Source: Rhodospirillaceae bacterium (lineage in GTDB: Bacteria > Pseudomonadota > Alphaproteobacteria > Bin65). From it: 64,000 bases of DNA. The stretch spans positions 124,001-188,000 of the forward strand of contig JAPPLJ010000060.1 in assembly GCA_028819475.1 (NCBI GenBank). The letters run 5' to 3'. The position numbers and the translations under genes are program-made. Shown one piece after another: positions 28,699 to 38,108 of this stretch. Position 1 is the first letter of the stretch. Every line of letters starts with the position of its first letter. The notes beneath the pieces are model-generated. The model ran no database searches and was not told where the DNA came from. It worked only from the letters and a program-made list of their open reading frames with translations.

Positions 28699-29796
28699 CT
28701 ACAGGAACGGCAGTTCGTCCCGCGTGTAGAAGAACGCGCGGAAGACCATGTTGACGTCGAAGCCCATCACGGTTTCGCCGAAGACCGGGTTGATGAATTC
28801 CCATACGGTCTCGCCCTCGGGCGTCACCTGGAAGATGCGGCCGCGCACGCCCTCGCAGATCAGCGTGTTGCCGCCGGGCAGCCGGACCGCGCCGGAAATC
28901 TGCTGGCTGTAGAAGTTGAACGGCGGCGTATCGACGTATTCCCAGACGATCTCGTCGGTCCGCGGGTCGATCTCGAACACCCGGCTGTACGGCAGCGTGC
29001 CCATCCAGCGCCGCTGGGTGCCGTTGTCGTAGACCAGCAGGTTGCCGTTGGGCAGCGGCCGCGGATCGTGCTGGCCGCCCATCTGGGGCACCCGGTAGCG
29101 CCAGATCACCCTGCCGCTCGCCTTGTCGATAATGCCGATGGTCGAGGTCGCGCGCATCGAGAACACCACGCGGTCGTCGCCGAGCGGGGCCACGGTGTTG
29201 CCATGAGTCCATTCCCAGCGCGGCTCGCTGTCCGACAGGCGCTCCAGCTCCGGGTCGAGATGCTCGATCGCGCGCCAGCGCCAGATTTCCGCGCCGGCGG
29301 CATCGACCTCGATAATCATGTCGGCATACATGCCCTTGCCGTCGGGCGGCGGGTGGCCGCCGTGGATGCGCTTCTCCAGCTCGTCCGGCATCTTTTCCAG
29401 CGACAGGTAAAGCGTCGTGCCGGCTTCGGTGCGGCGCTGGTCGTGGTGGTGCATCGGGTCGACATGGCGCCACAGGACAGTGCCGTCCGGCTCGACCTCG
29501 CGGATTTCGCCGCCCTTGAACGCCTTCCACAAGGTGAAGATGTCCCAGGTCGCATCCTCGATCTTGGCGCCGTAGAGCAGGTTGCTGTTGGGCAGCAGGT
29601 CGCCGTAGAGGCCGGGCCGCCGGTCGTGGGTCCATTCGTGGACGGTCTCGCCGTCCATGTCGATCAGCAGGGTGCGGCCCGGCCCGCCGAGCGGCGTGTA
29701 GAGCACATAGCCCTGTTCGGCCTTGTCCCGGTTGTGGCCGGTGACGCCGGTGCGCATGGTCCGGCGGACGACCTGCTGGTCGAAGGAAGGCGGCAT
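28699..29796 (-). CDS. Arylsulfotransferase (ASST) family beta-propeller protein
   Basis: 365 residues from ATG at 29796 (MPPSFDQQVVRRTMRTG) behind AGGAGAG; a longer in-frame start runs through the promoter and is rejected. Repeated strands of the type TLLIDMDGETVHEWTHDRRP, LLPNSNLLYG, LPNGNLLVYDNG and LPGGNTLICEGVRGRIFQV suggest a six-bladed propeller like bacterial arylsulfate sulfotransferases (PF05935) and PQQ-like proteins. No signal peptide is evident, unlike the periplasmic enzymes, so the role may differ. Divergent from an SDR gene. Confidence 0.65.
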   Translation of the reverse strand: MPPSFDQQVVRRTMRTGVTGHNRDKAEQGYVLYTPLGGPGRTLLIDMDGETVHEWTHDRRPGLYGDLLPNSNLLYGAKIEDATWDIFTLWKAFKGGEIREVEPDGTVLWRHVDPMHHHDQRRTEAGTTLYLSLEKMPDELEKRIHGGHPPPDGKGMYADMIIEVDAAGAEIWRWRAIEHLDPELERLSDSEPRWEWTHGNTVAPLGDDRVVFSMRATSTIGIIDKASGRVIWRYRVPQMGGQHDPRPLPNGNLLVYDNGTQRRWMGTLPYSRVFEIDPRTDEIVWEYVDTPPFNFYSQQISGAVRLPGGNTLICEGVRGRIFQVTPEGETVWEFINPVFGETVMGFDVNMVFRAFFYTRDELPFL

Positions 29797-29921
29797 GGAA
29801 TTCTCTCCTGCTCGGCCGGGTCCGGTTCGGGCTGTGCTCGCCGGGTAATGCTCTTGCAAACGATAATCAAGCGGTTTACCCGGCGGCGTATCGCAGTTAA
29901 GCGCCGGAAGAAGAGGGAACG

Positions 29922-30842
29922 ATGGCTGGAAACGGGTTGCTGGACGGAAAGGTGGCACTGGTCACGGGCGCCGGGCGCGGCGTCGGGCGCGACATCGCAC
30001 TGCAAATGGCGGCACAGGGCGCCGCGGTCCTGGTCAACGATCTGGGCGGATCGGCAACCGGCGAAGGCGCCTCCGGCTCGCCGGCGATGGAAGTCGTCCG
30101 GGAGATCGAGGCTGTCGGCGGCCGGGCCGCCGCCAACACGGACAGCGTCGCCAGTTTCGCCGCGGCGCAGGGAATGGTCGACCAGGCCTACGAGGAGCTC
30201 GGCGGGCTCGACATCGTGGTCAACAACGCCGGCATCCTGCGCGACGCCATCTTCCACAAGATGACGGAGGACGACTGGGACAGCGTCATCTCCGTGCATC
30301 TCAAGGGCAGCTTCAACGTCGCCCGGGCCGCCGCCACCGTGTTCCGCGGCCAGGAAAGCGGCGCGATGGTCCACATGACGTCGACAACCGGCCTGGTCGG
30401 AAATTTCGGGCAGGCCAACTATGCGGCGGCCAAGCTCGGCATCGTCGGTCTCTCGAAATCGGTGGCGCTCGACATGCGCCGCTTCAACGTCCGCTCCAAC
30501 TGTATCTCGCCCTTTGCCTGGAGCCGGCTGATCGGCACAATCCCGACCGATACGGCCGAACAGCAGGCCCGGGTGGCGAAGATCAAACAGATGGTCCCGG
30601 CCAAGATTGCGCCGGTTGCCGTGGCGCTCGCGTCCGACCGGGCGAAGGACGTCACCGGCCAGGTGATCGCCGTGCGCAACAACGAGATTTTCCTGATGAG
30701 CCAGTCGCGGCCCCTGCGCTCGGTCCAGCGCGGCGAGGGCTGGACCGCCGAGGCGGTGCTGGACCACGCCTTCCCGGCGATGCAGGCGCATTTCTATCCG
30801 CTCGAGCGCACCGCCGACGTGTTCAGCTGGGACCCGGTGTAG
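29922..30842 (+). CDS. Short-chain dehydrogenase, multifunctional-enzyme-2 (hydroxyacyl-CoA dehydrogenase) like
   Basis: 306 residues. Rossmann motif VTGAGRGVGRDIAL, NNAG in DIVVNNAGILRD, catalytic Ser in MTSTTGLVGNFGQ and YAAAK are intact. The ILRDAIFHKMTEDDWDSVISVHLKG stretch and the unusually long C-terminus recall the dehydrogenase domain of peroxisomal MFE-2 and its bacterial relatives. A MaoC-type hydratase follows after 10 bases, so the pair likely performs hydration and oxidation of an enoyl-CoA. Confidence 0.85.
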   Translation: MAGNGLLDGKVALVTGAGRGVGRDIALQMAAQGAAVLVNDLGGSATGEGASGSPAMEVVREIEAVGGRAAANTDSVASFAAAQGMVDQAYEELGGLDIVVNNAGILRDAIFHKMTEDDWDSVISVHLKGSFNVARAAATVFRGQESGAMVHMTSTTGLVGNFGQANYAAAKLGIVGLSKSVALDMRRFNVRSNCISPFAWSRLIGTIPTDTAEQQARVAKIKQMVPAKIAPVAVALASDRAKDVTGQVIAVRNNEIFLMSQSRPLRSVQRGEGWTAEAVLDHAFPAMQAHFYPLERTADVFSWDPV

Positions 30843-30852
30843 AGGCCCGGCG

Positions 30853-31716
30853 ATGGTTCTCGACCCGCAGAAAATCCTCAACTGGCCGTTCGAGCCGGTC
30901 GAGCAGACCTATACGGAGCGGGATACGATCCTCTACGCGCTGGGCTGCGGGCTGGGTATCGATCCGCTGGACGAGGACCAGCTGCGCTTCGTGTTCGAGG
31001 AGCCGGAACTGCTGACGCTGCCGTCGATGGCGGCGGTGCTGTCGCCGCCCGGCTTCTGGGCGCGCCACCCGGACGCGGGAATCGACTGGGTGCGCATCCT
31101 GCACGGCGAGCAGGCGATGGAGATCCACAGGCCGCTGCCGGCCGCGGCGACGGTGGCGGCGACGGCGAAGGTCACCGATATCGTCGACAAGGGCCCGGAC
31201 AAGGGCGCGCTGCTGTTCGTCGAGCGGACGGTGCGGGACGTGGAAAGCGGCGACGACCTTGCGACCCTGCGTTCGACGACCTTTGCGCGCGGCGACGGCG
31301 GCTGCGGCGGCACTACGGAGACCGCGCCGCCGCCCCATCCGGTGCCGGACCGCGCGCCGGACCTGGTCTGCGACCTGGCGACGGCGCCCAACAGCGCCCT
31401 GATCTACCGCCTGTCCGGCGATCCCAACCCGCTGCACGCCAGCCCGTCGGTCGCACGTGCCGCCGGCTTCGACCGGCCGATCCTGCACGGCCTGTGCAGC
31501 TGGGGCGTGGCCGGCCACGCCATCCTCAAGTCTTGCTGCGGCTACGACCCGGAACGCATCCGGTCGATGGCGCTGCGCTTCTCGGCGCCGGTCTATCCGG
31601 GCGAGACGATCCGCACGGAGATGTGGCGCGACGGCAATATCGTCTCCTTCCGGGCCCGGGTTGCGGAAAGGGATGCGGTGGTGCTGAACAACGGCCGGGC
31701 GGAGATCGCCGCCTGA
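30853..31716 (+). CDS. MaoC-like (R)-specific enoyl-CoA hydratase
   Basis: 287 residues, a double hot-dog protein. The hydratase-2 motif with catalytic Asp and His is YRLSGDPNPLHASPSVARAA, followed by GFDRPILHGLCSWG. An N-terminal non-catalytic hot-dog half (FEPVEQTYTERDTILYALGCG) is as in MFE-2 hydratase and PhaJ-like long forms. It should hydrate trans-2-enoyl-CoA to (R)-3-hydroxyacyl-CoA for the adjacent dehydrogenase. A P450 gene converges from the other side, which may hint at a branched or steroid-like acyl chain. Confidence 0.87.
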   Translation: MVLDPQKILNWPFEPVEQTYTERDTILYALGCGLGIDPLDEDQLRFVFEEPELLTLPSMAAVLSPPGFWARHPDAGIDWVRILHGEQAMEIHRPLPAAATVAATAKVTDIVDKGPDKGALLFVERTVRDVESGDDLATLRSTTFARGDGGCGGTTETAPPPHPVPDRAPDLVCDLATAPNSALIYRLSGDPNPLHASPSVARAAGFDRPILHGLCSWGVAGHAILKSCCGYDPERIRSMALRFSAPVYPGETIRTEMWRDGNIVSFRARVAERDAVVLNNGRAEIAA

Positions 31717-31759
31717 CGGACAGTTTCGAGCGCCGCCGCGACGTGTGCCTCTGTCCGGC

Positions 31760-32995
31760 TCACACAGCGACCGGCAGGGTGGCGAGACCGCGGAAGCGGG
31801 CGCGGCCGTGGAAGCGGCTCGGCCCGTCGCGCCGCAAGTCGGGGAAGCGCGAGACCAGCTTGCCGATCGCGACCCGGCCCTCAATCCGGCCCAGCGTGTT
31901 GCCCATGCAGACATGCTTGCCGGTGCCGAAGGCGATCTGCGGGTTGGGATTGCGGCCGATATCGACATTTTCCGGATCGTCGAAGACCTCGGGATCGCGG
32001 TTGGCGGCGGCGACGCCGCAGTGGATGAAGGTGCCGGCCGGCAGGGCGATACGCCGGCCGAGCGGTCCGAACTCGACATCCTCCATCGCCTTGCGGTTGC
32101 CGATCTGCAGCGGGCTCTGGTAGCGCAGCGCTTCCTCGACCGTTGTTGAGATCAGGTCCGGATCGTCGCGCAGCCGCTGCATCTCGCCGGGATTGTCGAG
32201 CAGCATGTCGATGCAGTTGCCGACGAGGTTGGCAGTCGTTTCGTGGCCGGCGTTGAGCAGGAAGATGCAGTTCTGCACCAGTTCGACCGGCGACAGCTTC
32301 TCGCCGTCAACCTCGCCGAATATCAGCGCTGCCAATACTTCGCCCTGGGCGCCCGATGCGGGCTCGATCCGCCGGTCGGCGATCAGCGCCTCCAGCATGG
32401 CGCCGAATTCCCCGACCGCGTCGTGGCCGGCCTGCATCTTCTCCGGCGACACCACCGGGTCGAGCGCACCGAGGATCAGCGTGGAGAAATTGTGCAGCCG
32501 GTGGCGGTGCTCTTCCGGGATGCCGAGCATGAAGGAGATGATCGCCGTCGGCAGGGCGAGCGCGTAATCCCCGATCACGTCGAAACGGCCCTGCGCCGCC
32601 ACGCGCTCCAGCAGGTCGTCGATCACCTCGTGGATCAGCGGCTCCAGCTCGCCGATCTTGCGCGGCGTGAAGGCCGCCGCCAGTAGCCGGCGCACCCGGG
32701 TGTGGATCGGCGGGTCGTTGAAGACCAGGCTGGTGGTGTGATGGGTGTAGAGCGGCCCGTCGCCGAACCTCGGCTTGAAATCGACCTTCTTGTCCGAACT
32801 CATCGCCGGATGCTTGAACGACTGCACCACGTCTTCATAGCGGGTCAGCAGCCAGGTGCCGTCCGGGTTGCGGTGGACCGGATCGTGCGCGCGCAGCGCC
32901 CGGTACATCGGAAACGGATCGTCCAGGAAATCCTGGCCGATGGCGCTGAGATCGAAGGATTGCGCAGCGGCGCGATCGGGCATGGCAGCGGTCAT
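31760..32995 (-). CDS. Cytochrome P450
   Basis: 411 residues from ATG at 32995, overlapping the GNAT stop (ATGA). Landmarks: I-helix LLNAGHETTANLVGN, ExxR in TVEEALRYQSP, and heme ligand loop IAFGTGKHVCMGNTLGR with the axial Cys. It is a soluble bacterial class I P450 needing ferredoxin and reductase, neither of which is in the window. The N-terminal DDPFPMYRALRAHDPVHR resembles CYP families acting on terpenes, steroids or acyl chains. Third gene of a leftward moaA-GNAT-P450 unit. Confidence 0.92.
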   Translation of the reverse strand: MTAAMPDRAAAQSFDLSAIGQDFLDDPFPMYRALRAHDPVHRNPDGTWLLTRYEDVVQSFKHPAMSSDKKVDFKPRFGDGPLYTHHTTSLVFNDPPIHTRVRRLLAAAFTPRKIGELEPLIHEVIDDLLERVAAQGRFDVIGDYALALPTAIISFMLGIPEEHRHRLHNFSTLILGALDPVVSPEKMQAGHDAVGEFGAMLEALIADRRIEPASGAQGEVLAALIFGEVDGEKLSPVELVQNCIFLLNAGHETTANLVGNCIDMLLDNPGEMQRLRDDPDLISTTVEEALRYQSPLQIGNRKAMEDVEFGPLGRRIALPAGTFIHCGVAAANRDPEVFDDPENVDIGRNPNPQIAFGTGKHVCMGNTLGRIEGRVAIGKLVSRFPDLRRDGPSRFHGRARFRGLATLPVAV

Positions 32996-33522
32996 CCCGC
33001 CGCGTCGCAGGTCTTCGTCGGCAGGCCCGGCCCGCCGGCGCGCGGGCTGCGGCGCTCGAACAGCACGACGTCGTGCCACACGCCATCGAGATGGCCGTAA
33101 CGCTCCCGGTAGCCGACTTCGCGGAAGCCGCATTTCCGGTGCAGCGCGATGCTGGGCAGGTTCTCGGCCATGATCTGCGCCTGCAGGGTCCAGTAGCCGT
33201 CCGATTCGGAGGCCTCGATCAGGCCTTCCAGCAGGGCGGTTCCCGCGCCCGCTCGTTGCGCGTTTTCGCTGACATAGACGCTGACCTCAGCGACCCCGGC
33301 CGCGCCTCATGTGTCGGGCGCCGGCATGAGCGCCGCCCAGCCGACCGTGCGGCCGTCGCCGTCCCGGGCGACGAGCCTGCCAACGCGCAGGTGGCCCTTG
33401 TTCCAGGCCTTCCAGCTCGGCGGGTTCTTCATGAAGGCGGCAATGCCGGTCTTCAGCCCCGCGCGATAGATGGCCCGGACCTCCGGCCAGTCGCCGTCCT
33501 GCATCGCGTCGACCGCGATCAT
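32992..33522 (-). pseudogene. GNAT N-acetyltransferase (YwnH/PAT-like) gene with an in-frame TGA
   Basis: The frame reads MIAVDAMQDGDWPEVRAIYR through GWAALMPAPDT, then TGA at 33309-33307, then continues in the same frame with GAAGVAEVSVYVSENAQRAG, ALHRKCGFREVGYRERYG and VWHDVVLFERRS to a stop at 32992. Both halves match one acetyltransferase of about 176 residues; the acetyl-CoA loop (QRAGAGTALL) is after the TGA. In homologs as I remember them, the TGA position holds Cys (SSRCVYAGVAEVSVYV). Either a nonsense mutation, a sequencing error or a selenocysteine codon. It sits 4 bases after moaA and overlaps the P450 gene. Confidence 0.72.
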
Positions 33523-33526
33523 CGGA

Positions 33527-34585
33527 CTAACCGCCGGTCACGCTCATATGGCGGCTGACGGCCGGGGCGGTGCGGCGGCGGTCGATGACGAAATCGTGGC
33601 CCCTGGGCTTGCGGGTTATCGCCTCGCGGATCGCGGCGTCCAGCAGATCGTCGCCGCCGCTCGCCCGCAACGGCGCGCGCAGGTCGGCGGCGTCCTCCTG
33701 CCCCAGGCACATATAGAGCGTGCCGGTGCAGGTCAGCCGGACCCGGTTGCAGGATTCGCAGAAATTATGGGTCAGCGGCGTGATAAAGCCGAGCCGCCGG
33801 CCGGTCTCGCGGACCGTCCAGTAGCGCGCCGGGCCGCCGGTGGCATAGTCGCTCTCGTCCAGCGTCCAGCGTTCCTTCAGCCGCGCGCGCACCATCGAGA
33901 GCGGGAAGAACTGGTCGACCCGGTTGGCGGTGCCGACATCGGCGCCGATCTCGCCCAGCGGCATGACCTCGATGAAGGTGAGGTCGAAGCCCTCGTCTCC
34001 CGCCCATTCGACGAGCCGGTGCAGTTCGTCTTCGTTCACCCCCTTGAGCGCAACCGTGTTGATCTTGACGGCGAGGCCCGCGGCCTTCGCTGCGGCCAGC
34101 CCCTCCAGCACCTTCTCCAGCCTGCCCCAGCGCGTGATCGCGGTGAACTTCTCCGGATCCAGCGTATCGAGCGAGACATTGACCCGGCGCACCCCGGCGC
34201 GCACCAGCGCCTCGCTGTGTTTGGCCAACTGGCTGCCGTTGGTCGTGAGCGTCAGTTCGTCGAGCGCGCCCCCGTTGCGACCGTCCGGATCCAGCAGCGT
34301 GCCGAGCCGCTCGATCAGCGTCATGACCCCGCGGCGGACCAGCGGCTCGCCGCCGGTCAGGCGCAATTTGCGCACGCCGAGGCGCACGAACGCCCGGCAC
34401 AGCCGCTCCAGCTCCTCGATCGACAGGACCTCCGATTTCGGCAGGAAGGTCATGTCTTCGGCCATGCAGTAGACGCAGCGGAAATCGCACCGGTCGGTGA
34501 CCGAGACGCGCAGATAGGTGATCGCCCGGGCGAACGGGTCGATCAGCGGCGCGGACTGGGGAAGGGTGCGAACGTCGTCCGGCAT
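33527..34585 (-). CDS. moaA: GTP 3',8-cyclase MoaA
   Basis: 352 residues from ATG at 34585. Radical-SAM cluster CDFRCVYC (C-x3-C-x2-C after DR), the [12 protein letters not shown] motif, LTTNGSQL, and the C-terminal auxiliary cluster [19 protein letters not shown], ending in the Gly-Gly tail needed for activity. It starts molybdenum cofactor synthesis by converting GTP with MoaC to cyclic pyranopterin. Divergent from fdhD; heads a leftward unit with the GNAT and P450 genes. Moco would be needed by XdhAB in this window. Confidence 0.95.
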   Translation of the reverse strand: MPDDVRTLPQSAPLIDPFARAITYLRVSVTDRCDFRCVYCMAEDMTFLPKSEVLSIEELERLCRAFVRLGVRKLRLTGGEPLVRRGVMTLIERLGTLLDPDGRNGGALDELTLTTNGSQLAKHSEALVRAGVRRVNVSLDTLDPEKFTAITRWGRLEKVLEGLAAAKAAGLAVKINTVALKGVNEDELHRLVEWAGDEGFDLTFIEVMPLGEIGADVGTANRVDQFFPLSMVRARLKERWTLDESDYATGGPARYWTVRETGRRLGFITPLTHNFCESCNRVRLTCTGTLYMCLGQEDAADLRAPLRASGGDDLLDAAIREAITRKPRGHDFVIDRRRTAPAVSRHMSVTGG

Positions 34586-34798
34586 CGGCCTTGGTGGCAG
34601 TCGGGGCAGCGGTAAGGGGCAGCGGTCGGGATACCCGATTGCGATGTAGACCGTCCGGCCGCGCGCGGCAACCGCGGGACGGATGCTGCGCAAGGTTTTG
34701 CAACCGTGCCCCGGGCCGGTCGGATTGCCCGCCCGGCTTGCCTGCCGCGCGCCGGGTGCGCATGTTTGCGCCATGACGCCCGAACACCGCGCGCAGCC

Positions 34799-35659
34799 AT
34801 GAACCGCCCCGCACCGGCCAGGCCGGCCGAAGCGGCCGGAGACACGGGCCGCATCGTCCTGCCGGACCCGGGCGATCCCGCGCTCTCGGAGGCCGTTGCC
34901 GGCATCGACGAGACCGGTACGCCGGTCGAAACGCGGGTCGCGGTGGAGCGCCCGCTCACCCTGTTCCTGAACCGGCAGGAAATCGTCACCGTAATGACGA
35001 TCGGCGACCGGCCGGACTGGCTGGCGGTCGGCTACCTGAAGAACCAGCACATGCTGCGTGACGACGACCGTATCGTCGCCATCGAGCATGACGCGGATCT
35101 CGGCGCCGTCGTGGTCCGGACCGAACGGGAAACCGACTACGAGGAAAAGCTGCAGAAGAAGGTCCGGACCTCGGGCTGCGCCCAGGGCACCGTGTTCGGC
35201 GACCTGATGGAGAATTTCGAAGGCATCGCGCTGTCGCGGAGCGCGCGCATCCGGACGTCCTGGCTCTACACCCTGATGAAGGCGATCAACACCACGCCCA
35301 GCCTCTATCTCGCCGCCGGCGCGATCCACGGCTGCGTATTGTGCCGCGAGGACCGGGTGCTGCTCTACATGGAGGATGTCGGGCGCCACAACGCGGTCGA
35401 CAAGATCGCCGGCTACATGGCGCTGCACGGCATCGAACCCGACGACAAGATTTTCTATACGACCGGCCGGCTGACCAGCGAGATGGTTATCAAATGCGTC
35501 CAGATGCGCATCCCCATCCTGGTTTCGCGCTCCGGCTTCTCGGCCTGGGGCGTCGACCTCGCCCGCGAGGCCGGTCTCACCCTGATCGGCCGGGCCCGCG
35601 GCAAACGCTTCGTGGCGCTTTCGGGCCAGGAGCGGATCGTCTTCGATTCGGACGATTGA
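34799..35659 (+). CDS. fdhD: Formate dehydrogenase accessory sulfurtransferase FdhD
   Basis: 286 residues from the ATG at 34799; a further upstream in-frame start would run into the moaA promoter. FdhD hallmarks are the persulfide-carrying Cys pair GCVLCRED, the [15 protein letters not shown] block, [13 protein letters not shown] and [13 protein letters not shown]. It passes sulfur from IscS to the Mo-bis-PGD cofactor of formate dehydrogenase. No fdh structural gene is in the window. The 213-base gap to divergent moaA (34586-34798) must contain both promoters; no clear motif seen. Confidence 0.94.
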   Translation: MNRPAPARPAEAAGDTGRIVLPDPGDPALSEAVAGIDETGTPVETRVAVERPLTLFLNRQEIVTVMTIGDRPDWLAVGYLKNQHMLRDDDRIVAIEHDADLGAVVVRTERETDYEEKLQKKVRTSGCAQGTVFGDLMENFEGIALSRSARIRTSWLYTLMKAINTTPSLYLAAGAIHGCVLCREDRVLLYMEDVGRHNAVDKIAGYMALHGIEPDDKIFYTTGRLTSEMVIKCVQMRIPILVSRSGFSAWGVDLAREAGLTLIGRARGKRFVALSGQERIVFDSDD

Positions 35660-35736
35660 GCGCATTGGCGGCCGGATTGTCCGGGCGCAGCATCCGCTCT
35701 CGATTTGCTTGAAACGATTGAGGATCGGAATTCCAG

Positions 35737-36501
35737 ATGAAACCGGTTTGCCTCATTATCGGCGCCGGCGCGGGCATCGGCGGCAACGTCGGCATCCGCT
35801 TTGCCCGCGCCGGATACCATTCCGTTCTGTGCCGCCGCAGCGATGCGGTGGGCTTGGAAAAACTGGTCGACACCATCGAGAGCGAGGGCGGCAGCGCCTC
35901 GGGCTTCCTGCTGAACGCCGTGGAACCCGGCAGCATCGAGGAGCGTATTGCCGCCGTCGAGGCCGACATCGGCCCGATCCAGGTCGCGATCTACAATCTG
36001 GGCGCCCAGATCGGCGACCGTTCGCTCGCCGACACCAGCGAGAAGGCCTTCGAGATGGGCTGGCGCCTCGCCACCTTCGGCCTGTTCCGCACCGCGCGCG
36101 CCGTCTGTCCCCTGATGGCGGACCGGGGCTCCGGCACGCTTCTCGCGACGTCGGCCACAGCCTCCGTGCGCGGCAACAAGGGCCAGCACAGCCATGCGGC
36201 GGCGATGGGCGGCCGGCGCATGCTCTGCCAGTCGCTCAACGCCGAGTTCGGCCCCAAGGGCATTCACGTCGCGCATATCGTGATCGACGGCGCGGTCGAT
36301 GCGCCCGATACGCTGGGGCGGATGCTCGGCCCCGAAGCGTTTCAGAAGCTGCGCGAAACCCGCGGCATGGAACACGACGGGCTGCTGCTGCCGGCCGAAG
36401 TCGCCGAGACCTACTATCACCTGTCGCAGCAGCACCGGTCCGCCTGGACGCACGAAATCGACCTCCGGCCGTTCTCGGCGCTGCCCTGGTGGAACCATTA
36501 G
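35737..36501 (+). CDS. SDR-fold protein lacking the catalytic Tyr and Lys
   Basis: 254 residues. The N-terminus [20 protein letters not shown] is a modified Rossmann glycine motif, and [16 protein letters not shown] provides the strand with the catalytic Ser. Where classical SDRs have Y-x3-K, this protein reads [12 protein letters not shown], with His and Met. It ends [13 protein letters not shown]. So it belongs to a divergent SDR group that may be non-catalytic or use another mechanism. A GST gene follows after 14 bases and is probably co-transcribed. Confidence 0.75.
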   Translation: MKPVCLIIGAGAGIGGNVGIRFARAGYHSVLCRRSDAVGLEKLVDTIESEGGSASGFLLNAVEPGSIEERIAAVEADIGPIQVAIYNLGAQIGDRSLADTSEKAFEMGWRLATFGLFRTARAVCPLMADRGSGTLLATSATASVRGNKGQHSHAAAMGGRRMLCQSLNAEFGPKGIHVAHIVIDGAVDAPDTLGRMLGPEAFQKLRETRGMEHDGLLLPAEVAETYYHLSQQHRSAWTHEIDLRPFSALPWWNH

Positions 36502-36515
36502 CGAGGGGCACGGCG

Positions 36516-37148
36516 ATGAAACTGTATATGGTGCCGCTGGCGCCCAACCCGACCAAGGTCATGCTCTACATCGCCGAGCGCGCTGCGGCGGGCGCGGAGT
36601 TGCCGATCGAGCAGGTTATGGTGAACACGCTCAAGGGCCGCCACAAGGAGCCCGAGCATCTGGCGCGCAACCCGTTCGGCACCCTGCCGGTGCTGGAGCG
36701 CGAGGACGGCTCGCACCTGATCGAATCGCTTGCCATTATCGAATATCTGGAAGACCGGTTTCCCGACGGTGCGCTGCGCGAGCGGGATGTCGAACGCCGC
36801 GCGCGGTCCCGCGAAATGGAACGCGTCGTCGATCTGCGCATCGCCGCGCCGATGTCGAACTATGTCCACGCAGCCAAATCGCCGCTCGGGCTGCCGCCGG
36901 ATCCGGAGGCGGCTGCGGCAATCGAAAAGGGCCTTCAAGCTCCTCTCGATTATCTCGAAACGTCGCTGGAGGACGGGCGCCCATTGCTGACCGGAGCACG
37001 CGCCGCCATCGCCGACTGCACGATGCAGGCTGCGCTCCAGTTCCTCCGTTTCATCGACGCCGACCTGCTCGGCGACCGCCCGAACCTGCGCGCCTGGGAC
37101 GCCCGCTACCGGGAGCGGCCGGCTGCGCAGGCGGTTCTGAAGTGGTGA
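36516..37148 (+). CDS. Glutathione S-transferase family protein
   Basis: 210 residues from ATG at 36516. N-terminal thioredoxin-like domain (KLYMVPLAPNPTKVMLYIAE, NPFGTLPVLEREDGSHLIES, IIEYLEDRFP) with the glutathione-binding Pro and Glu-Ser, then an all-helical domain ending FLRFIDADLLGDRPNLRAWD. Cytosolic conjugation or peroxide detoxification is likely. Co-directional with the variant SDR gene; no regulator adjacent. Confidence 0.87.
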   Translation: MKLYMVPLAPNPTKVMLYIAERAAAGAELPIEQVMVNTLKGRHKEPEHLARNPFGTLPVLEREDGSHLIESLAIIEYLEDRFPDGALRERDVERRARSREMERVVDLRIAAPMSNYVHAAKSPLGLPPDPEAAAAIEKGLQAPLDYLETSLEDGRPLLTGARAAIADCTMQAALQFLRFIDADLLGDRPNLRAWDARYRERPAAQAVLKW

Positions 37149-37177
37149 CCGAGGCCGGATCGTTTACAATTCATACG

Positions 37178-37216
37178 GGAAAATTGCTTGTTTTCCACAT
37201 AATATGACGCTATTCT
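37178..37216 (+). promoter_or_regulatory. Promoter and operator of the RES toxin-antitoxin pair
   Basis: TTGTTT (37188-37193) and TATTCT (37211-37216) are spaced by 17 bases, a good -35/-10 pair upstream of the antitoxin start at 37248. GGAAAA (37178-37183) and TTTTCC (37191-37196) form an inverted repeat over the -35 box, a fitting place for self-repression. The region is A/T-rich compared with its surroundings. Confidence 0.55.
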
Positions 37217-37247
37217 CCGTTAGAATTTGCAGCAAATCGGAAATGTC

Positions 37248-37598
37248 ATGGCACTCGCGCAATATGCGGAAAACGGTTTGTTCGCGCCCAGGAAAATCGC
37301 GGTAGCGCTGCGCACCACGAGCGACGAACTGGCACGTACCGTCGGTCTCGGCCGGGATGCCGTCCAGCGTAAAGATCGGATTCCCTCGGCCAGGACCCAG
37401 CGGCGCCTCCGCGAGATGGTCGAAATCGTCAACAAGGTCGAGCCGCGCTTCGGATCGGCGCTAATCGCCTACGCCTGGTTCCGTTCCGAACCGCTGGCCG
37501 GTTTCGGCGGTCAGACGGCCATGCAACTCGTCCGCGCCGGCCAGGCGGACCGGGTTCTCGACTATATCGACGCCGTCGACGCCGGCGTCTACGCGTGA
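37248..37598 (+). CDS. MbcA/ParS/Xre-type antitoxin of a RES module
   Basis: 116 residues from ATG at 37248; an in-frame TTG seven codons upstream is an alternative. N-terminal helical Xre-like part (APRKIAVALRTTSDELARTV, GLGRDAVQRKDR) and a C-terminal toxin-binding domain with the family ending AYAWFRSEPLAGFGGQTAMQ, LVRAGQADRVLDYID (DUF2384). It should bind and block the RES-domain toxin encoded next (GTGA overlap) and repress the operon. Confidence 0.9.
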   Translation: MALAQYAENGLFAPRKIAVALRTTSDELARTVGLGRDAVQRKDRIPSARTQRRLREMVEIVNKVEPRFGSALIAYAWFRSEPLAGFGGQTAMQLVRAGQADRVLDYIDAVDAGVYA

Positions 37599-38101
37599 CG
37601 GAATACCGCCACCGCGGCCTCCTGTATCGCGCACTCAACCCCGTTTTCGCCGGCGAGCCGCTGTCGGGCCGCGGGGCGGAATTGTATGGCGGGCGGTTCA
37701 ACCGGAAGGGAACGGCAGCCCTCTATACCGCCCTTTCGCCCGAGACGGCGATCCGCGAAGCGAATCAGGTCGGACACCTCCAGCCCACGCTGCTGCTGGC
37801 CTACGACGCCGATATCTCTCCGATATTCGATACGCTCGATGGAGCCGCCCTGGCTGGGTGGTCGATGACAGCCGACGCCTTGGCCGATCCGGACTGGCGG
37901 CGCAAGATGGCCGACGGGGAAAAAGTGCCGACTCAGGAGTTCGCAGTGCAGCTTGCCGAAGACGGCTATGTCGGCCTGCTCGTTCGCAGTTTCGCGCCGG
38001 GCACGACGCCCGATCACCTCAATGCGGTGCTCTGGCGTTGGAATACTGGCGGAAGCGACCGGCTGTCGCTGATCGACGACGAGAAACGCCTTCTCTCCTG
38101 A
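37595..38101 (+). CDS. RES-domain toxin (NAD+-degrading type)
   Basis: 168 residues, GTG start overlapping the antitoxin stop. RES family features: YRALNPVFAGEPLSGRGAEL with the conserved Arg, GGRFNRKGTAALYTALSPET, AIREANQV with Glu, and a C-terminal WRWNTGGSDRLSLID. Characterised relatives (MbcT, Res) deplete NAD+ by phosphorolysis or hydrolysis. Intact by length and motifs. Pairs with the preceding antitoxin. Confidence 0.9.
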   Translation: MTEYRHRGLLYRALNPVFAGEPLSGRGAELYGGRFNRKGTAALYTALSPETAIREANQVGHLQPTLLLAYDADISPIFDTLDGAALAGWSMTADALADPDWRRKMADGEKVPTQEFAVQLAEDGYVGLLVRSFAPGTTPDHLNAVLWRWNTGGSDRLSLIDDEKRLLS

Positions 38102-38108
38102 GAAAAAA

